From a virus: DNA of 64,000 nucleotides. The DNA lies in IMG/VR virus record IMGVR_UViG_3300009152_000004, positions 1 through 64,000 of that record; one strand, given 5' to 3'. The position numbers were made by a program, and so were the translations under genes. The notes under the pieces were generated by a model. It saw only the letters and a list, made by a program, of their open reading frames with translations. It ran no database searches and had not been told where the DNA came from. Positions 42,732 through 51,587 of this stretch are shown here, piece after piece (position 1 is the stretch's first letter; every line of letters starts with the position of its first letter).

Positions 42732-42958
42732 ATCATCCGTCCTTTCGTTTTGCCGCGCACCGCGCAGCCGTCAATGGAACCGCCTTTTTTATAACCCTGC
42801 TTCATGGCCTTCTCTTCCTTCTTGCGGGTCTGGGCGTCGCGGTATTCTTGGGTCTCGTTGCTTTCTTTCACGCCATCAACGGCGGAATCCACCGCAGCAT
42901 CGATCTTTTTCCCACGGTTGCGGAACCGCTCAAGAAACCCGGGTTTACTTTCGGCCAT
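42728..42958 (-). CDS. Small protein with RGKTKG tag (76 aa)
   Basis: ATG 42958; helical charged body (LERFRNRGKKIDAAVDSAVDG, AQTRKKEEKAMKQGY) and C-terminal KKGGSIDGCAVRGKTKGRMI. Overlaps the 4-bp start of the next gene. Function unknown; a packaged or capsid-associated protein is possible. Confidence 0.65.
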   Translation of the reverse strand: MAESKPGFLERFRNRGKKIDAAVDSAVDGVKESNETQEYRDAQTRKKEEKAMKQGYKKGGSIDGCAVRGKTKGRMI

Positions 42959-43145
42959 GTTTGAACTCCTCAATAATCTGATTGATCGTCTTACCAGTGA
43001 TCATTTCCACAATGCGCAGTATAGTCCAGATCAGGCTGAAAAGGGCGGCGATGGCCGGGAGCGCATTGAAAAAGGCCCCAACCGCTGTAACGACGGATGC
43101 CAGATCAATCATCGTTTTTGTGTGCTCTGGTAGATGCTCCGTCAT
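42945..43145 (-). CDS. Small hydrophobic protein, possible holin (66 aa)
   Basis: ATG 43145 after GGGAAAGGATCGAAA. One or two hydrophobic helices (IDLASVVTAVGAFFNALPAIAALFSLIWTILRIV) then a basic tail (EEFKHGRK). The plan fits small phage holin-like membrane proteins; the true holin is more likely the one beside the endolysin, so this may be a second or structural membrane protein. Confidence 0.55.
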   Translation of the reverse strand: MTEHLPEHTKTMIDLASVVTAVGAFFNALPAIAALFSLIWTILRIVEMITGKTINQIIEEFKHGRK

Positions 43146-43177
43146 TTTCGATCCTTTCCCTGTGTGGTTGTTTACCA

Positions 43178-43582
43178 TCATTTTTGAGCCGCGTATTCTC
43201 CCCATTTTGGGTCGTCCGTGCTCGCATAAATATATTGTGACGCAAACTCCAGCAGCATGGGATCGTCCCTGAAATGCCCTAGGCCGCGATTACAGTGGTT
43301 GCACAACATGCCCCTTATTTGTCCGGTGGTGTGGCAATGGTCTACAACAAGTGGTTCTTCCGCCCCGCAAATCACACACTCCTTGACCGAGGCTTTTAAA
43401 TCCGCCAAGTCCGAGTCACTGATAACTGACCGAAATTTCCCCCGATTTATACCGTTCCGGTAGCTTGCTCGGCACGTACGGCACCAGCTATCAAAACCAT
43501 TTCGCTTTTTGTTGTGCAATGGGAAATACACCGCAGTGGCTGGTTTTTCATACTCGCACTTCGTGCATTTCAACATTTCCAT
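43178..43582 (-). CDS. Endonuclease VII-like nuclease
   Basis: 134 aa. CTKCEYEKPATAVYF...CRTCRASYRN, then CVICGAEEPLVVDHCHTTGQIRGMLCNHCNRGLGHFRDDP, the full Endonuclease_7 signature. Related to the gene at 41078. Could be a mobile nuclease or a Holliday-junction resolvase; position among small virion genes favours the first. Start overlaps the upstream gene. Confidence 0.85.
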   Translation of the reverse strand: MEMLKCTKCEYEKPATAVYFPLHNKKRNGFDSWCRTCRASYRNGINRGKFRSVISDSDLADLKASVKECVICGAEEPLVVDHCHTTGQIRGMLCNHCNRGLGHFRDDPMLLEFASQYIYASTDDPKWGEYAAQK

Positions 43583-43818
43583 GCTTTCCTCGCCAAACGA
43601 AGTCTACTTTTTGGGTCTTTCGCGGCCTTCGGCCACATCTTCATCTGCCCCGCGCTCCTTGCACAGAAACTGTCTTTGCGCGAGCCGCCTTCCGGCTGTG
43701 GGGCCTTCAACCCGGGCTTTCCGGGATTCGCCTTGTTGTACGACGCCCGCCCTTTGGCGTTCAAACCACCGTTGGGGTTCTTGCCCTCTTTGCGTTGCCA
43801 TGCGGGTGATTTTGCCAT
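43570..43818 (-). CDS. DUF6321-like small basic protein (82 aa)
   Basis: AKSPAWQRKEGKNPNGGLNAKGRASYNK and GGSRKDSFCARSAGQMKMW match the conserved blocks of the phage family I know as DUF6321 (from memory). Lys/Arg/Gly-rich, probably virion-associated. Stop-start contact with the depolymerase gene. Confidence 0.7.
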   Translation of the reverse strand: MAKSPAWQRKEGKNPNGGLNAKGRASYNKANPGKPGLKAPQPEGGSRKDSFCARSAGQMKMWPKAAKDPKSRLRLARKAWKC

Positions 43819-45611
43819 TATGCCGCCACTCCTCTGCGCTGCGATTGACCCGTCTGCACCAAAGCGCCGATTCTGTTCTCTGATGACTTGTCGCGCCCGT
43901 TGTAAAAGTCCGACTGCTGTGCGGGGAACTGAGCCCCGCCACCGTCTGCGGCATAACTTGCTGCGGATACCGTAAAACCAAGCGGCGATGTCAGCGGCCC
44001 AACAAATTGAGGGCTTGTTCTGATCTGGCCGGATGAATTGGTGTTTCCTGTTGCCGTTACCGCAATATCCGGCGTGCTGTAAATCGCGTCAGTTCCTGTG
44101 TTGTCATTTGGTGCATAGACCAAGTTGTTCGCAATCGTTGCGGTTGCTACTCCGGTCGTGTTGTAGGACGTTTGCTGGAACATGAGAACGCTACCGTTTT
44201 CTGTGGTGTATCCAGTGTTATTGCTAATGTAAAAATTAGTCGGGTCTGCGTAACCGACAGCAAAGTCATATCCGGTCGTCTTGATGTAGGCAATACCAAC
44301 GCCTCCAACAAATACGTTGTTGCGAATAGATATATCCGAGGCAAACGCATCGTATAGATTGACCGAGGTTGCACTTGCGACTTGGTAATTTCTTTCCCAG
44401 ATAATGTTTCGCGCAAGCCCCGTGGATGATTGATTCGTCGGGCCAACGCCGCACTGTCCTGAAGTTTCGCCACCGAAGCAGTAATTGTTGCTCCCTACAA
44501 TTTTTTCCGTGTAATAGGGATTCGGGTATCCGCCACCCGATAGCGTCAATGAACCTTGATCTGGCGAACGCAAAGTAATAAAAGCACGGCCTGACGGAAT
44601 GCCGGTTACCGTGTTATTTGACACTACGCCACGGTCGATAAACGCGGTTCTGAATCCATGCTCTGAACCAAGCGCGTTGTTTATGTAATTACCCATCACG
44701 GCCATACGAGCAGCGGCTAGATAAAGCCCGTTTCCGCCGTTTCCGGGTGTCGGCACCATCGGCCCTATGGTGCAATCTTGCACAAACAGCCCATCCCAAA
44801 CAGGAGCCACAAACCCGCTGCCGTTTTGCACATCAAGAACTGAAATTGACGCGATAATGCCGTTTTTAATGCGTCGCGCCTCGCAGCGCAGATACAGCAC
44901 GTTATTTACTGGGCCAGAGTGCGCCCACGCCGATGCAGAGGCCAAGTCGTTACCATCAAACACCAGATCAACAAAGCGCCAGTCCGCCATAGCAGTGCCG
45001 GTAACAGTATTGTTTGATACGTTAATCCCGTTGCCGTTTACCGATGAATTGATGATTGGCTTTGCGCCAGTGCCAAACGCGCCAAACATGCCGGGGCCGT
45101 TCTGTGTGATCGTCACCGCACTTGCAATGTCGAAAGTCTCTCCGCGACGGAACAGAAGGCGACGGTCTGCGGCAAGGTTTGAAGTAATCGACGATGCGCC
45201 CGTATAGGTCACTTGCGTTGCGCCAGTCGGTGCACCCGTAAAATTTCCAGACGTTGAAAAACAAATGGTTTTAGTGGTTGACCATTGCGTATCCGCCGCA
45301 GTTACGGTGACCGTGTTTGTCGTAATAACAGCGGTTGTTCCGTCATAGCAAAGCATCGACCATGTATATGTGCCCGCTGTCTCGTAAACATGAGCAGCGA
45401 CAGGCCCAAATGCTAAATTTTTACTCAGCGACGTATTTGCCCCGTTTCCCCAAGCGCCAGAGCCAGAATCACCAAAATTCCACATATAAAACAGGTCATG
45501 AAAAGGCTTGGTCGTATCTGCGTCAGTTGTTCCGCTAGCGTCAAAAAACACCGCCAAAGGCGCTACGCCTGTGGGTCTTGATACGGAAACGGCTGGAATT
45601 GGCGCGGCCAT
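43818..45611 (-). CDS. PKD plus beta-helix tailspike/depolymerase-like protein
   Basis: 597 aa. Residues about 8-105 form a PKD-type domain (VAPLAVFFDASGTTDAD...YMWNFGDSGSG...AGTYTWSMLCYDG). From about 150 onward, short Asn/Gly-rich repeats with IxxNxV spacing (VSNNTVTG, IRNNVFVGG, ISNNTGYT, IANNLVY) mark a right-handed parallel beta-helix, as in tailspikes that bind or cleave capsule or LPS. Catalytic residues cannot be assigned. Confidence 0.78.
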   Translation of the reverse strand: MAAPIPAVSVSRPTGVAPLAVFFDASGTTDADTTKPFHDLFYMWNFGDSGSGAWGNGANTSLSKNLAFGPVAAHVYETAGTYTWSMLCYDGTTAVITTNTVTVTAADTQWSTTKTICFSTSGNFTGAPTGATQVTYTGASSITSNLAADRRLLFRRGETFDIASAVTITQNGPGMFGAFGTGAKPIINSSVNGNGINVSNNTVTGTAMADWRFVDLVFDGNDLASASAWAHSGPVNNVLYLRCEARRIKNGIIASISVLDVQNGSGFVAPVWDGLFVQDCTIGPMVPTPGNGGNGLYLAAARMAVMGNYINNALGSEHGFRTAFIDRGVVSNNTVTGIPSGRAFITLRSPDQGSLTLSGGGYPNPYYTEKIVGSNNYCFGGETSGQCGVGPTNQSSTGLARNIIWERNYQVASATSVNLYDAFASDISIRNNVFVGGVGIAYIKTTGYDFAVGYADPTNFYISNNTGYTTENGSVLMFQQTSYNTTGVATATIANNLVYAPNDNTGTDAIYSTPDIAVTATGNTNSSGQIRTSPQFVGPLTSPLGFTVSAASYAADGGGAQFPAQQSDFYNGRDKSSENRIGALVQTGQSQRRGVAA

Positions 45612-46519
45612 TAAATTGCTGCCGCCTCAAATGAATCAAGCCAAGGATTTAAAATTTCAGCCCTAGCCAATACACCTTGCCTAACCTCTGTGCTGTTAAA
45701 TGAGTCTGTAACCGGCCCAACGCGCAACGTAGTGTTGAGATAAAACCTGATCTCGTTTGACGAATTAACTTCAATTTTAAGCACATCCCCAACGCTTGCC
45801 GCTACCACGTAACTTCCAAGTAGGGTAAACGTGCCCGCGTTCCGTTTATAAACCTGATAGGTTGTTCCCGCGTTATATCGAACGCCAATAAAATTGGCTT
45901 GATCTGTTGCCCTGACGCAGAGAAAAGAACTATCCCATGATGTATTTCTCAGCACGCACTGTGAATAATGATTAGCCGAACCCTGCGATGGGCATTGATA
46001 AAGCGTTTCAGTCGCGGAACCAACTGCCGTAATTGCTAGTTGATTGCTCTGAATATCACAAGACGCGGCAAGTCCTGACGCGCGAGTCCACACACCACCA
46101 GAGGGCGTAGGAATGTGGTTCTCAAGGAAAACGCCGTTTGTGTCGGTAAACGTATCTTGGAATGATCCGGCCGGAGTTACTACAGTTCCGCTGGCTCCAT
46201 AAACCCGATTCCCAATTGCGTCTACCGGATCATTTGTCGCATATGACCGCCATGCGTAAGTCGTTCCAGCCAAAACACCATCACCAGCGTTAATAATGAT
46301 GGTATGGCTTGCCGACTGTGAGGCATCAAATGTTGACCAAGTGTAAGCTGGCGATACGCCCCACTCAACACCAGCGTATGAAGCGGGCGACACGTTAACG
46401 GTGAATGTTATTTCCGTCGAGCCGGTCGCATTAGCAGAAGCCAATGTAACCGAAACACCAACACCGCCCATATTTGACCGGGACAACCGTAGACGACGTT
46501 TTGCGGCCTGTGTCTGCAT
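45611..46519 (-). CDS. Structural protein with lectin-like domain (302 aa)
   Basis: N-terminal basic anchor (AAKRRLRLSRS), an Ig-like beta segment (VTLASANATGSTEITFTVNVSP), and from about residue 115 a jelly-roll of the concanavalin/LamG kind (FQDTFTDTNGVFLENHIP...GVWTRASG...LRVGPVTDSFN). Likely a sugar-binding appendage expressed with the beta-helix spike. Confidence 0.65.
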   Translation of the reverse strand: MQTQAAKRRLRLSRSNMGGVGVSVTLASANATGSTEITFTVNVSPASYAGVEWGVSPAYTWSTFDASQSASHTIIINAGDGVLAGTTYAWRSYATNDPVDAIGNRVYGASGTVVTPAGSFQDTFTDTNGVFLENHIPTPSGGVWTRASGLAASCDIQSNQLAITAVGSATETLYQCPSQGSANHYSQCVLRNTSWDSSFLCVRATDQANFIGVRYNAGTTYQVYKRNAGTFTLLGSYVVAASVGDVLKIEVNSSNEIRFYLNTTLRVGPVTDSFNSTEVRQGVLARAEILNPWLDSFEAAAI

Positions 46520-46520
46520 G

Positions 46521-46910
46521 TTAACTGAGTATCAGCACCAACGTGATGTCGTATGTGGCCGTGGCCGATGCCCCAACCGTGGACAACAGAACGTCACCCG
46601 TGTCCCCGGTACCGGAATCCGGCAGAGGCCCGATGAGACTGTAATCGCGGTATCCGTTGCCGGTCAGTACGTCGATCTGCAGATCGGTGGTGCGATCCCA
46701 TTTGAGATTGACCGATGAAAACCCTTGGATGGCCCATTGGATTTCTTTCACCGCCGTGCGTGTGGGGGCCTGTCCGTTAGCCAGCCGCAAAGTGGAAATG
46801 TCCACCTTGACTACATTGGTCTCACCCGTGCCATCAGAGACATTGGTAAACCGGGCGGCGTACTGCCTAGGCCCGCCTGCTAGAACACTGGTGGTTACTG
46901 TATCAGCCAT
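46521..46910 (-). CDS. Virion structural protein of unknown type (129 aa)
   Basis: Beta-rich: YAARFTNVSDGTGETNVVKVDISTLRLANG, EIQWAIQGFSSVNLKWD, ending ATYDITLVLILS. Seen as a small structural neighbour of spike genes in similar phages, from memory. Two bases from the next gene. Confidence 0.6.
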   Translation of the reverse strand: MADTVTTSVLAGGPRQYAARFTNVSDGTGETNVVKVDISTLRLANGQAPTRTAVKEIQWAIQGFSSVNLKWDRTTDLQIDVLTGNGYRDYSLIGPLPDSGTGDTGDVLLSTVGASATATYDITLVLILS

Positions 46911-46920
46911 AAAACCTCCG

Positions 46921-47658
46921 TTATGCCGCCGTACTTACAGCAGCATCCATCGGCTTCAGCATCGGGTACAACACATCGTTGCCGAAGTCGCTCTTGAACT
47001 CATGAATACCCATGTGACCCAGTTTGATGGTAGGGTCAATCCATATACCAAATCCCGCTTCAATCGCACGCTCGCAGAACAGGAAGTCTTCACCAATGTA
47101 ACCTTCCGGGGTTACCTTGAAATCAAAGTAGCTGTACAGCATGGCTTCGGACAGATTGTCGTGGTGTTTCCATTCGGGGTGCAGTTCGGCCAACTTCTCA
47201 AATACTTGCCGCTGGATCATCATAAAACCAGTAGCCACCCGCTTGGCCTTGACCAACCCCATCGCGTCCATCAGCACATTTTCTTGGTCACCATCGAGCG
47301 TCAAGATATAAATCTTGCCCGCCTTCCGCGACTCATATGCGCCCGCCACGATATGCTTCTCTTGATTCCATGCCATCAACCGCAGCACATCGTCCGGGTC
47401 GAACGTCATGTCAGAGTCAATGAACAGCAGATGATCACAATCAGACTGCATGAACTCATGCACGATCATATTCCGCGCACGCGAGACAACCGAACAACCG
47501 CAGATGCTGCTGACTTGAACCGTAATACCATGCTCCAGAACCTTTTGCGCGAGGCGCATCAAGGACACCGCCATCTTCAGCCCCACTTTGTGATCGTATG
47601 CCGGAAGGCCGATCATCAGCTTTTTACCCGCGAGGTTGTAGCCTTTTTGGTTTTGCAC
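46921..47658 (-). CDS. Glycosyltransferase family 2-like protein
   Basis: 245 aa. KLMIGLPAYDHKVGLKMAVSL start, SRARNMIVHEFMQSDCDHLLFIDSDMTF with the DxD metal motif, HIVAGAYESRKAG, VATGFMMIQRQVFEKL and EDFLFCERAIEAGFGIWIDP: a complete GT-A enzyme. Lies between capsid and spike genes; probably glycosylates a virion or surface component. Confidence 0.82.
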   Translation of the reverse strand: MQNQKGYNLAGKKLMIGLPAYDHKVGLKMAVSLMRLAQKVLEHGITVQVSSICGCSVVSRARNMIVHEFMQSDCDHLLFIDSDMTFDPDDVLRLMAWNQEKHIVAGAYESRKAGKIYILTLDGDQENVLMDAMGLVKAKRVATGFMMIQRQVFEKLAELHPEWKHHDNLSEAMLYSYFDFKVTPEGYIGEDFLFCERAIEAGFGIWIDPTIKLGHMGIHEFKSDFGNDVLYPMLKPMDAAVSTAA

Positions 47659-47680
47659 AAATTCTCCTGTTTGTGAGGTT

Positions 47681-47722
47681 GGGGCTGGAGGGGGCTAAAC
47701 CCCCTCCGATATTAAAAGCCCC
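47681..47722 (-). other. Two-tier intergenic hairpin
   Basis: Inner 8-bp stem GGAGGGGG/CCCCCTCC over CTAAA (47687-47707), enclosed by GGGGCT (47681-47686) pairing with AGCCCC (47717-47722). No T-run on either side, so RNA processing or attenuation is more likely than termination. Confidence 0.55.
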
Positions 47723-47727
47723 GGGTA

Positions 47728-48267
47728 TTACGAGTTAGCGAACGGAGTCGCCGGTGCGCCCGTACAGACAATAACACCATTAACCACGTATTCCGCCGTA
47801 TCCAGCGCCGTTACCTGCAGCCATGTACCAGCAACACCGCCGGTAGTGCCGCCGTTCAGGTTGATGAAGTCATTGGCCGCAGCCGGAATAAATCCTGCCA
47901 TCGCTCCTGAAGTGTCTGAGTCAATCGACAGAACATAGCCAACATATTTATCCGTGCCGTTTGTGCCGATTTTCAGGCTAGAGGTAGCAATCGTGACGTC
48001 GATCCAGAACGTGAACACCGCCCCTTGGTTATTGGGGTTATTGGGGTCAGAAGCTGGGCCCGAAGACGACGGGTTGGCTTGCACATTGATGGTCGGCAGG
48101 GTCAGGGTCACATCTGCAGCCAGAGTGCCACCTACTTTAATGATCCGACCCGCGTGGGCTGCTACAGTGAGAGAGGTGCTGGTACTGAGAGTTACGACGT
48201 TGCCGGGGCCAGTAGCATAGAAGCCGTTTTTCGAAATTACCGGGCCGTCGAGGGTTGATTGTCCCAT
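47728..48267 (-). CDS. Virion surface/decoration-like protein (179 aa)
   Basis: Ser/Thr/Gly-rich beta protein: GNVVTLSTSTSLTVAAHAGRIIKVGGTLAADVTLTLP, a block found in head-fibre or decoration proteins. No enzyme motif. First gene after its own promoter at 48362, so it opens the second late transcript. Confidence 0.65.
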   Translation of the reverse strand: MGQSTLDGPVISKNGFYATGPGNVVTLSTSTSLTVAAHAGRIIKVGGTLAADVTLTLPTINVQANPSSSGPASDPNNPNNQGAVFTFWIDVTIATSSLKIGTNGTDKYVGYVLSIDSDTSGAMAGFIPAAANDFINLNGGTTGGVAGTWLQVTALDTAEYVVNGVIVCTGAPATPFANS

Positions 48268-48361
48268 TGTGGTTCCTTTTCGTGTGTTAGCACATTTCCC
48301 GTACCGTCTCTAACAAGTCTGCCAAGCCAGTCTGTACGGGTAAAAATCTTGGGCTGAGTGC

Positions 48362-48390
48362 TTTATATCAGGCTGTTTTGGGGGTGTCAA
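48362..48390 (-). promoter_or_regulatory. Strong sigma70-like promoter for the tail/lysis operon
   Basis: Minus strand: TTGACA (48390-48385), 17-bp spacer, TATAAA (48367-48362). Near-perfect consensus, placed just after the capsid terminator and 95 bp before the 48267 gene. The bases after -35 (CCCCC) match the terminase promoter. Confidence 0.88.
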
Positions 48391-48523
48391 CAGGCTTCTT
48401 GGCCTCCCGCTTTTCCAACATCCTCTCCCGAAACTCCGGGTCACTCCATCGGGGAATTGCAAATACTTTCGAAAACGTGCGAATGAGTTACGACACGGGT
48501 AACAGAACCGCTAAACCCAACAG

Positions 48524-48552
48524 ACAAAAAGAAAGGGCCCCCGAAGGGGCCC
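48524..48552 (-). terminator. Terminator after the major capsid gene
   Basis: Minus strand GGGCCCC TTCG GGGGCCC followed by TTTCTTTTT. Separates the capsid operon from the tail operon. Confidence 0.92.
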
Positions 48553-48578
48553 AGTTGGACGCTAAGTGCTTGATTCTA

Positions 48579-49496
48579 TTAGGTAGAACCGCTCGAACCG
48601 AATGCGCCCAGCGGATCAGACGCTCCGAACGAGTAACGCTCACGACTCTTATACCGTACGTTCCCGGTATCAAAATCACCGTCCATTGAGTTTTGCAGCG
48701 GGGTGCGGACAAAGTGCTTCAGGCCGTTCGGCACATCGGTCATCAGGAACCACGCGTTGGTATCGGTCAAGAAGTGATTGACACGGTAGCCTTCGGGGAT
48801 GGAACCCATCGTCTTGATCGCGTTCACGTCGTTGTTGGTCGTGCCGACGCGCAGTTCCGTTTCCAGAAGGCGAGTAGCAACGAACATCAGGTTCGGCGGG
48901 ACGATCAGCTTGCGGGGCTTGGCGGCAATCAGCAGGCCACGTTCGTCGGTCCAAGCGGCGATCTGAATAACAGCGGCTTCCAGAGAAGTCTCATTCAGGT
49001 CAGCTTGGGTCGTGAACGTATTGCTGTTGGTACCACCACTGACCAGCGGATGGTCAGTCGCAAACAGGACTTTGCCGTCACCGTAGGTCGGGTTGCCGGA
49101 GCCAGTGAACCCTTTATTCAGGATCGTGGCAGCTTTAACCTGCTTGGTGTACGACATGGCACGGGCCAGCGCTTTGGTGTAACGACCAGACAGCGAGTCG
49201 TACAGATTGTCTTCGACCGCTTCTTCAGTGATCGAGAAACCCAAAGCAATGGTTTCGTGTTGGTAGCGGGCAGTCCATGCTTCCTGCGCATTGTCATACG
49301 CAATTGCATTACCCTCGTTCTTTACCGGAGCCGCCGAGAAGCCGGACAGCTTGGTTTCTTCTTCGAACGAACGCTCGGAGGTTTCCGTATCGAAAATCTC
49401 TTTGTGTTCTTCGCCGTAACGCTTGTACTCCAGACCAAACAAGGCGTTCAGGCCCGGGAGCAGTTCTTTGAGAAGTTGTGCGCGTGAAATAGCCAT
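48579..49496 (-). CDS. Major capsid protein
   Basis: 305 aa. ISRAQLLKELLPGLNALFGLEYKRYGEEHKEIF, GFSITEEAVEDNLYDSL, DGKVLFATDHPLVSGGTNSN and LLETELRVGTTNNDVNAIK are the order and wording of HK97-fold Mu-gpT/podovirus-type capsids, with the conserved FATDHPL and PPNL strands. Followed by a strong terminator, as often for the most expressed late gene. Confidence 0.88.
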   Translation of the reverse strand: MAISRAQLLKELLPGLNALFGLEYKRYGEEHKEIFDTETSERSFEEETKLSGFSAAPVKNEGNAIAYDNAQEAWTARYQHETIALGFSITEEAVEDNLYDSLSGRYTKALARAMSYTKQVKAATILNKGFTGSGNPTYGDGKVLFATDHPLVSGGTNSNTFTTQADLNETSLEAAVIQIAAWTDERGLLIAAKPRKLIVPPNLMFVATRLLETELRVGTTNNDVNAIKTMGSIPEGYRVNHFLTDTNAWFLMTDVPNGLKHFVRTPLQNSMDGDFDTGNVRYKSRERYSFGASDPLGAFGSSGST

Positions 49497-49509
49497 TTTT
49501 TATTCTCCC

Positions 49510-50121
49510 TTAGATGCCAGCGGCAGTGGTATACATCTGGATCGTCGGGTTCCACGTCACCAGAACTTCAGTGAACGAGCCGGAAGCATTCACCGACTCA
49601 GCAACCACATCGACCACACGAAGCGGCAAGGTGGTCGTAGCAGCACCCACCGAGGAAATCGCGCCTTTGCCCGCGCCGGTAACAGTGCTACCCGCGTTGT
49701 AAACGATAGCAGCGTTCTCGCCCACAAAGTCACGGGTACGCCCGCTAATCGTGGTGGTCGCGGAAACAATCGCACACTGCATGACAGCTTGGGGGTCGTC
49801 GCAGACATACGCCTGAATTGCGCTGGCGGTGTCCACAGTGCCGGTCGTACCTGCCGGGAAGTACTGCGAATAAACACGCTGGCTCATCGAATTGATGTAT
49901 GAGCAGCCCATGAAAACACCTGCCACGTTAACAGCGGTTGCCGTCAGAGTGGAGTTGTTGATGCAACCATTCGAAGACAACGTAACAACGTCGCCAAAGA
50001 AGATCGCGGTGCCGTGACCGGAAGCAATTGCCATCAGTCGGGTTGAGCCAGAGAACACGCGGCCACCCAGCAGATTGACAGGCTTGAAACCGTACGGCGC
50101 ATCGACAGTCGGATATGCCAT
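49510..50121 (-). CDS. Capsid decoration/stabilising protein (203 aa)
   Basis: APYGFKPVNLLGGRVFSGSTRLMAI then a Gly/Thr-rich beta domain (FFGDVVTLSSNGCINNSTLTATAVNVAGVFMGCSY). Located directly upstream of the capsid gene, the usual site for head decoration proteins. No enzyme motif. Confidence 0.72.
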   Translation of the reverse strand: MAYPTVDAPYGFKPVNLLGGRVFSGSTRLMAIASGHGTAIFFGDVVTLSSNGCINNSTLTATAVNVAGVFMGCSYINSMSQRVYSQYFPAGTTGTVDTASAIQAYVCDDPQAVMQCAIVSATTTISGRTRDFVGENAAIVYNAGSTVTGAGKGAISSVGAATTTLPLRVVDVVAESVNASGSFTEVLVTWNPTIQMYTTAAGI

Positions 50122-50137
50122 AGTTAAAACTCCTTAG

Positions 50138-50590
50138 TTATTTTTTACCAGACCCAAACGACACGGTAGTCTTCTTCTCACTGAAGAGGGGCATACGCGG
50201 GTCATTGGCCTGCATGAAGTTGTTGTCCACAGCCTTCACTTGCTGGTCGGACTGGGCGTCGTAGTACTCACGCCGTTGCTCAACCATTTCCATGGGGGCC
50301 TTGCACAGCAACAGACCACCGATTTCGATTGCGTCTTTAAAACGACTATTCGAATCGGCCTGCAACATCATTTCCGGGTGATCAGATGCCTTTACCGGCT
50401 CCCAACCTTCACGGAGTTTTGCGGAGGTATTCGTGGGGTCCAATTGGCCCATGATACTGGTCCGAATCCATCGAAATGCATACCCTGCTTCAGCTTTGGG
50501 GGTAGGCAGTAGCTGGGGCGGTGCCCAAGCCTGTTTGCGCCGCGTTTGCAGACGGGTTTCTTGCTCTCGATTCATACGATCTTCAGCCAT
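50138..50590 (-). CDS. Conserved head-region protein (150 aa)
   Basis: Basic N-terminus (RMNREQETRLQTRRKQAWAPP), then AGYAFRWIRTSIMGQLDPTNTSAKLREGWEPV, a block found between scaffold and capsid in similar phages. May be a head completion or connector-associated protein; not assigned. Stop overlaps the neighbouring start. Confidence 0.62.
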   Translation of the reverse strand: MAEDRMNREQETRLQTRRKQAWAPPQLLPTPKAEAGYAFRWIRTSIMGQLDPTNTSAKLREGWEPVKASDHPEMMLQADSNSRFKDAIEIGGLLLCKAPMEMVEQRREYYDAQSDQQVKAVDNNFMQANDPRMPLFSEKKTTVSFGSGKK

Positions 50591-51542
50591 TGTTGTTCTC
50601 CAATTTAATCATTTCACTAGCATACTGTTCCGGGGAAAGCCCAAGTCGTTTGGCTAGGCCCAGTTGAGTCTGCGTCAATCGCACTTTTTTTGGCGCGGTG
50701 CTACGCGTTACGGGAGCAACTACATTTGGCTTGCGCGATTCAGACTTTTTTTCCGTCGCGGTTGTGGATTGCTCGCCATCGATCTCATCGTCGGTTTTTG
50801 TACCGTCATCGAAATACTCAGGGAAGCGCTTTCGCATGGTCATATCGAGTTGCTTGTAATACTCGTCGCTACGAGGATCAACTTTCGACCGGACTAATTT
50901 GTTGTGCAGGCCAAGCGCGAGGCTAGTCATTTCCTCATCAACCCCGAACCAAGTGTTTTTGGCACGCCACGCTTCCGCTTTGGGATCAACGTGTGGCTGG
51001 GATTCTTGACGCTGTTGTGTGGTTTCTACGCCCTTTTCTTCTGTTTGTAAAGGGGTGGGGCGAGAAAATTGAATTTCCTTGAGTTTGATCTTGGCATCAA
51101 ACACCGCTTCCTGCGCGGCGGTGATGGTCTTCGGGTCACCCCCTTCGAATGCCTGCTCCAGTCGCGTTTTGGCCGACTCCAGTTCAACGGTGACCGCTTT
51201 GGTCATATCGTCTACGTAGGTCTTTTCGCCAGCACCAAGTTTTTTCTCTAACTCCTTGATTTGACTGTCTTTTGCCTGCGCCAGTCGTGCGGCTTCATCG
51301 GCTTCGCGCTTCGCGGCTTCTTTCTCGCGACGCTCGTCGTGCCAGACTTTCTTCATCTGGGACAGGCGCTTTTTGACCTTGTCCGAGTACTCACTCAGGT
51401 CATCTTCTTCCAGTTCCTTGACGATCTTCTCGGGCAGTTTCTCGCGGCCACGGTCGGCCTCCGGGGTGTCATCGATAATCTCGATCTCCAATGCTTCCAG
51501 ATCGGGATTGGTTTTTTTGTCTTCGTTCTCTTGGGTTTGCAT
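50583..51542 (-). CDS. Scaffolding-like protein (319 aa)
   Basis: Acidic N-terminus (EALEIEIIDDTPEADRGREKL), long charged coiled coil (about 60-150) and a basic C-terminal domain (PKKVRLTQTQLGLAKRLGLSPEQYASEMIKL). Acidic coil plus basic end upstream of the capsid genes is the signature of phage scaffolds. No protease motif. Confidence 0.75.
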   Translation of the reverse strand: MQTQENEDKKTNPDLEALEIEIIDDTPEADRGREKLPEKIVKELEEDDLSEYSDKVKKRLSQMKKVWHDERREKEAAKREADEAARLAQAKDSQIKELEKKLGAGEKTYVDDMTKAVTVELESAKTRLEQAFEGGDPKTITAAQEAVFDAKIKLKEIQFSRPTPLQTEEKGVETTQQRQESQPHVDPKAEAWRAKNTWFGVDEEMTSLALGLHNKLVRSKVDPRSDEYYKQLDMTMRKRFPEYFDDGTKTDDEIDGEQSTTATEKKSESRKPNVVAPVTRSTAPKKVRLTQTQLGLAKRLGLSPEQYASEMIKLENNNG

Positions 51543-51587
51543 GTACTACTCCTTATTTGCGCCAAAAGGCGTTTGAGTGGTCGCGGG

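Noticed and set aside
48368-48488. Short minus-strand frame containing AIPRWSDPEFRERMLEKREAKK
   Set aside because: Protein-like wording, but no usable ATG/GTG/TTG before it and its end overlaps the strong 48362 promoter. At most the remnant of a lost gene.
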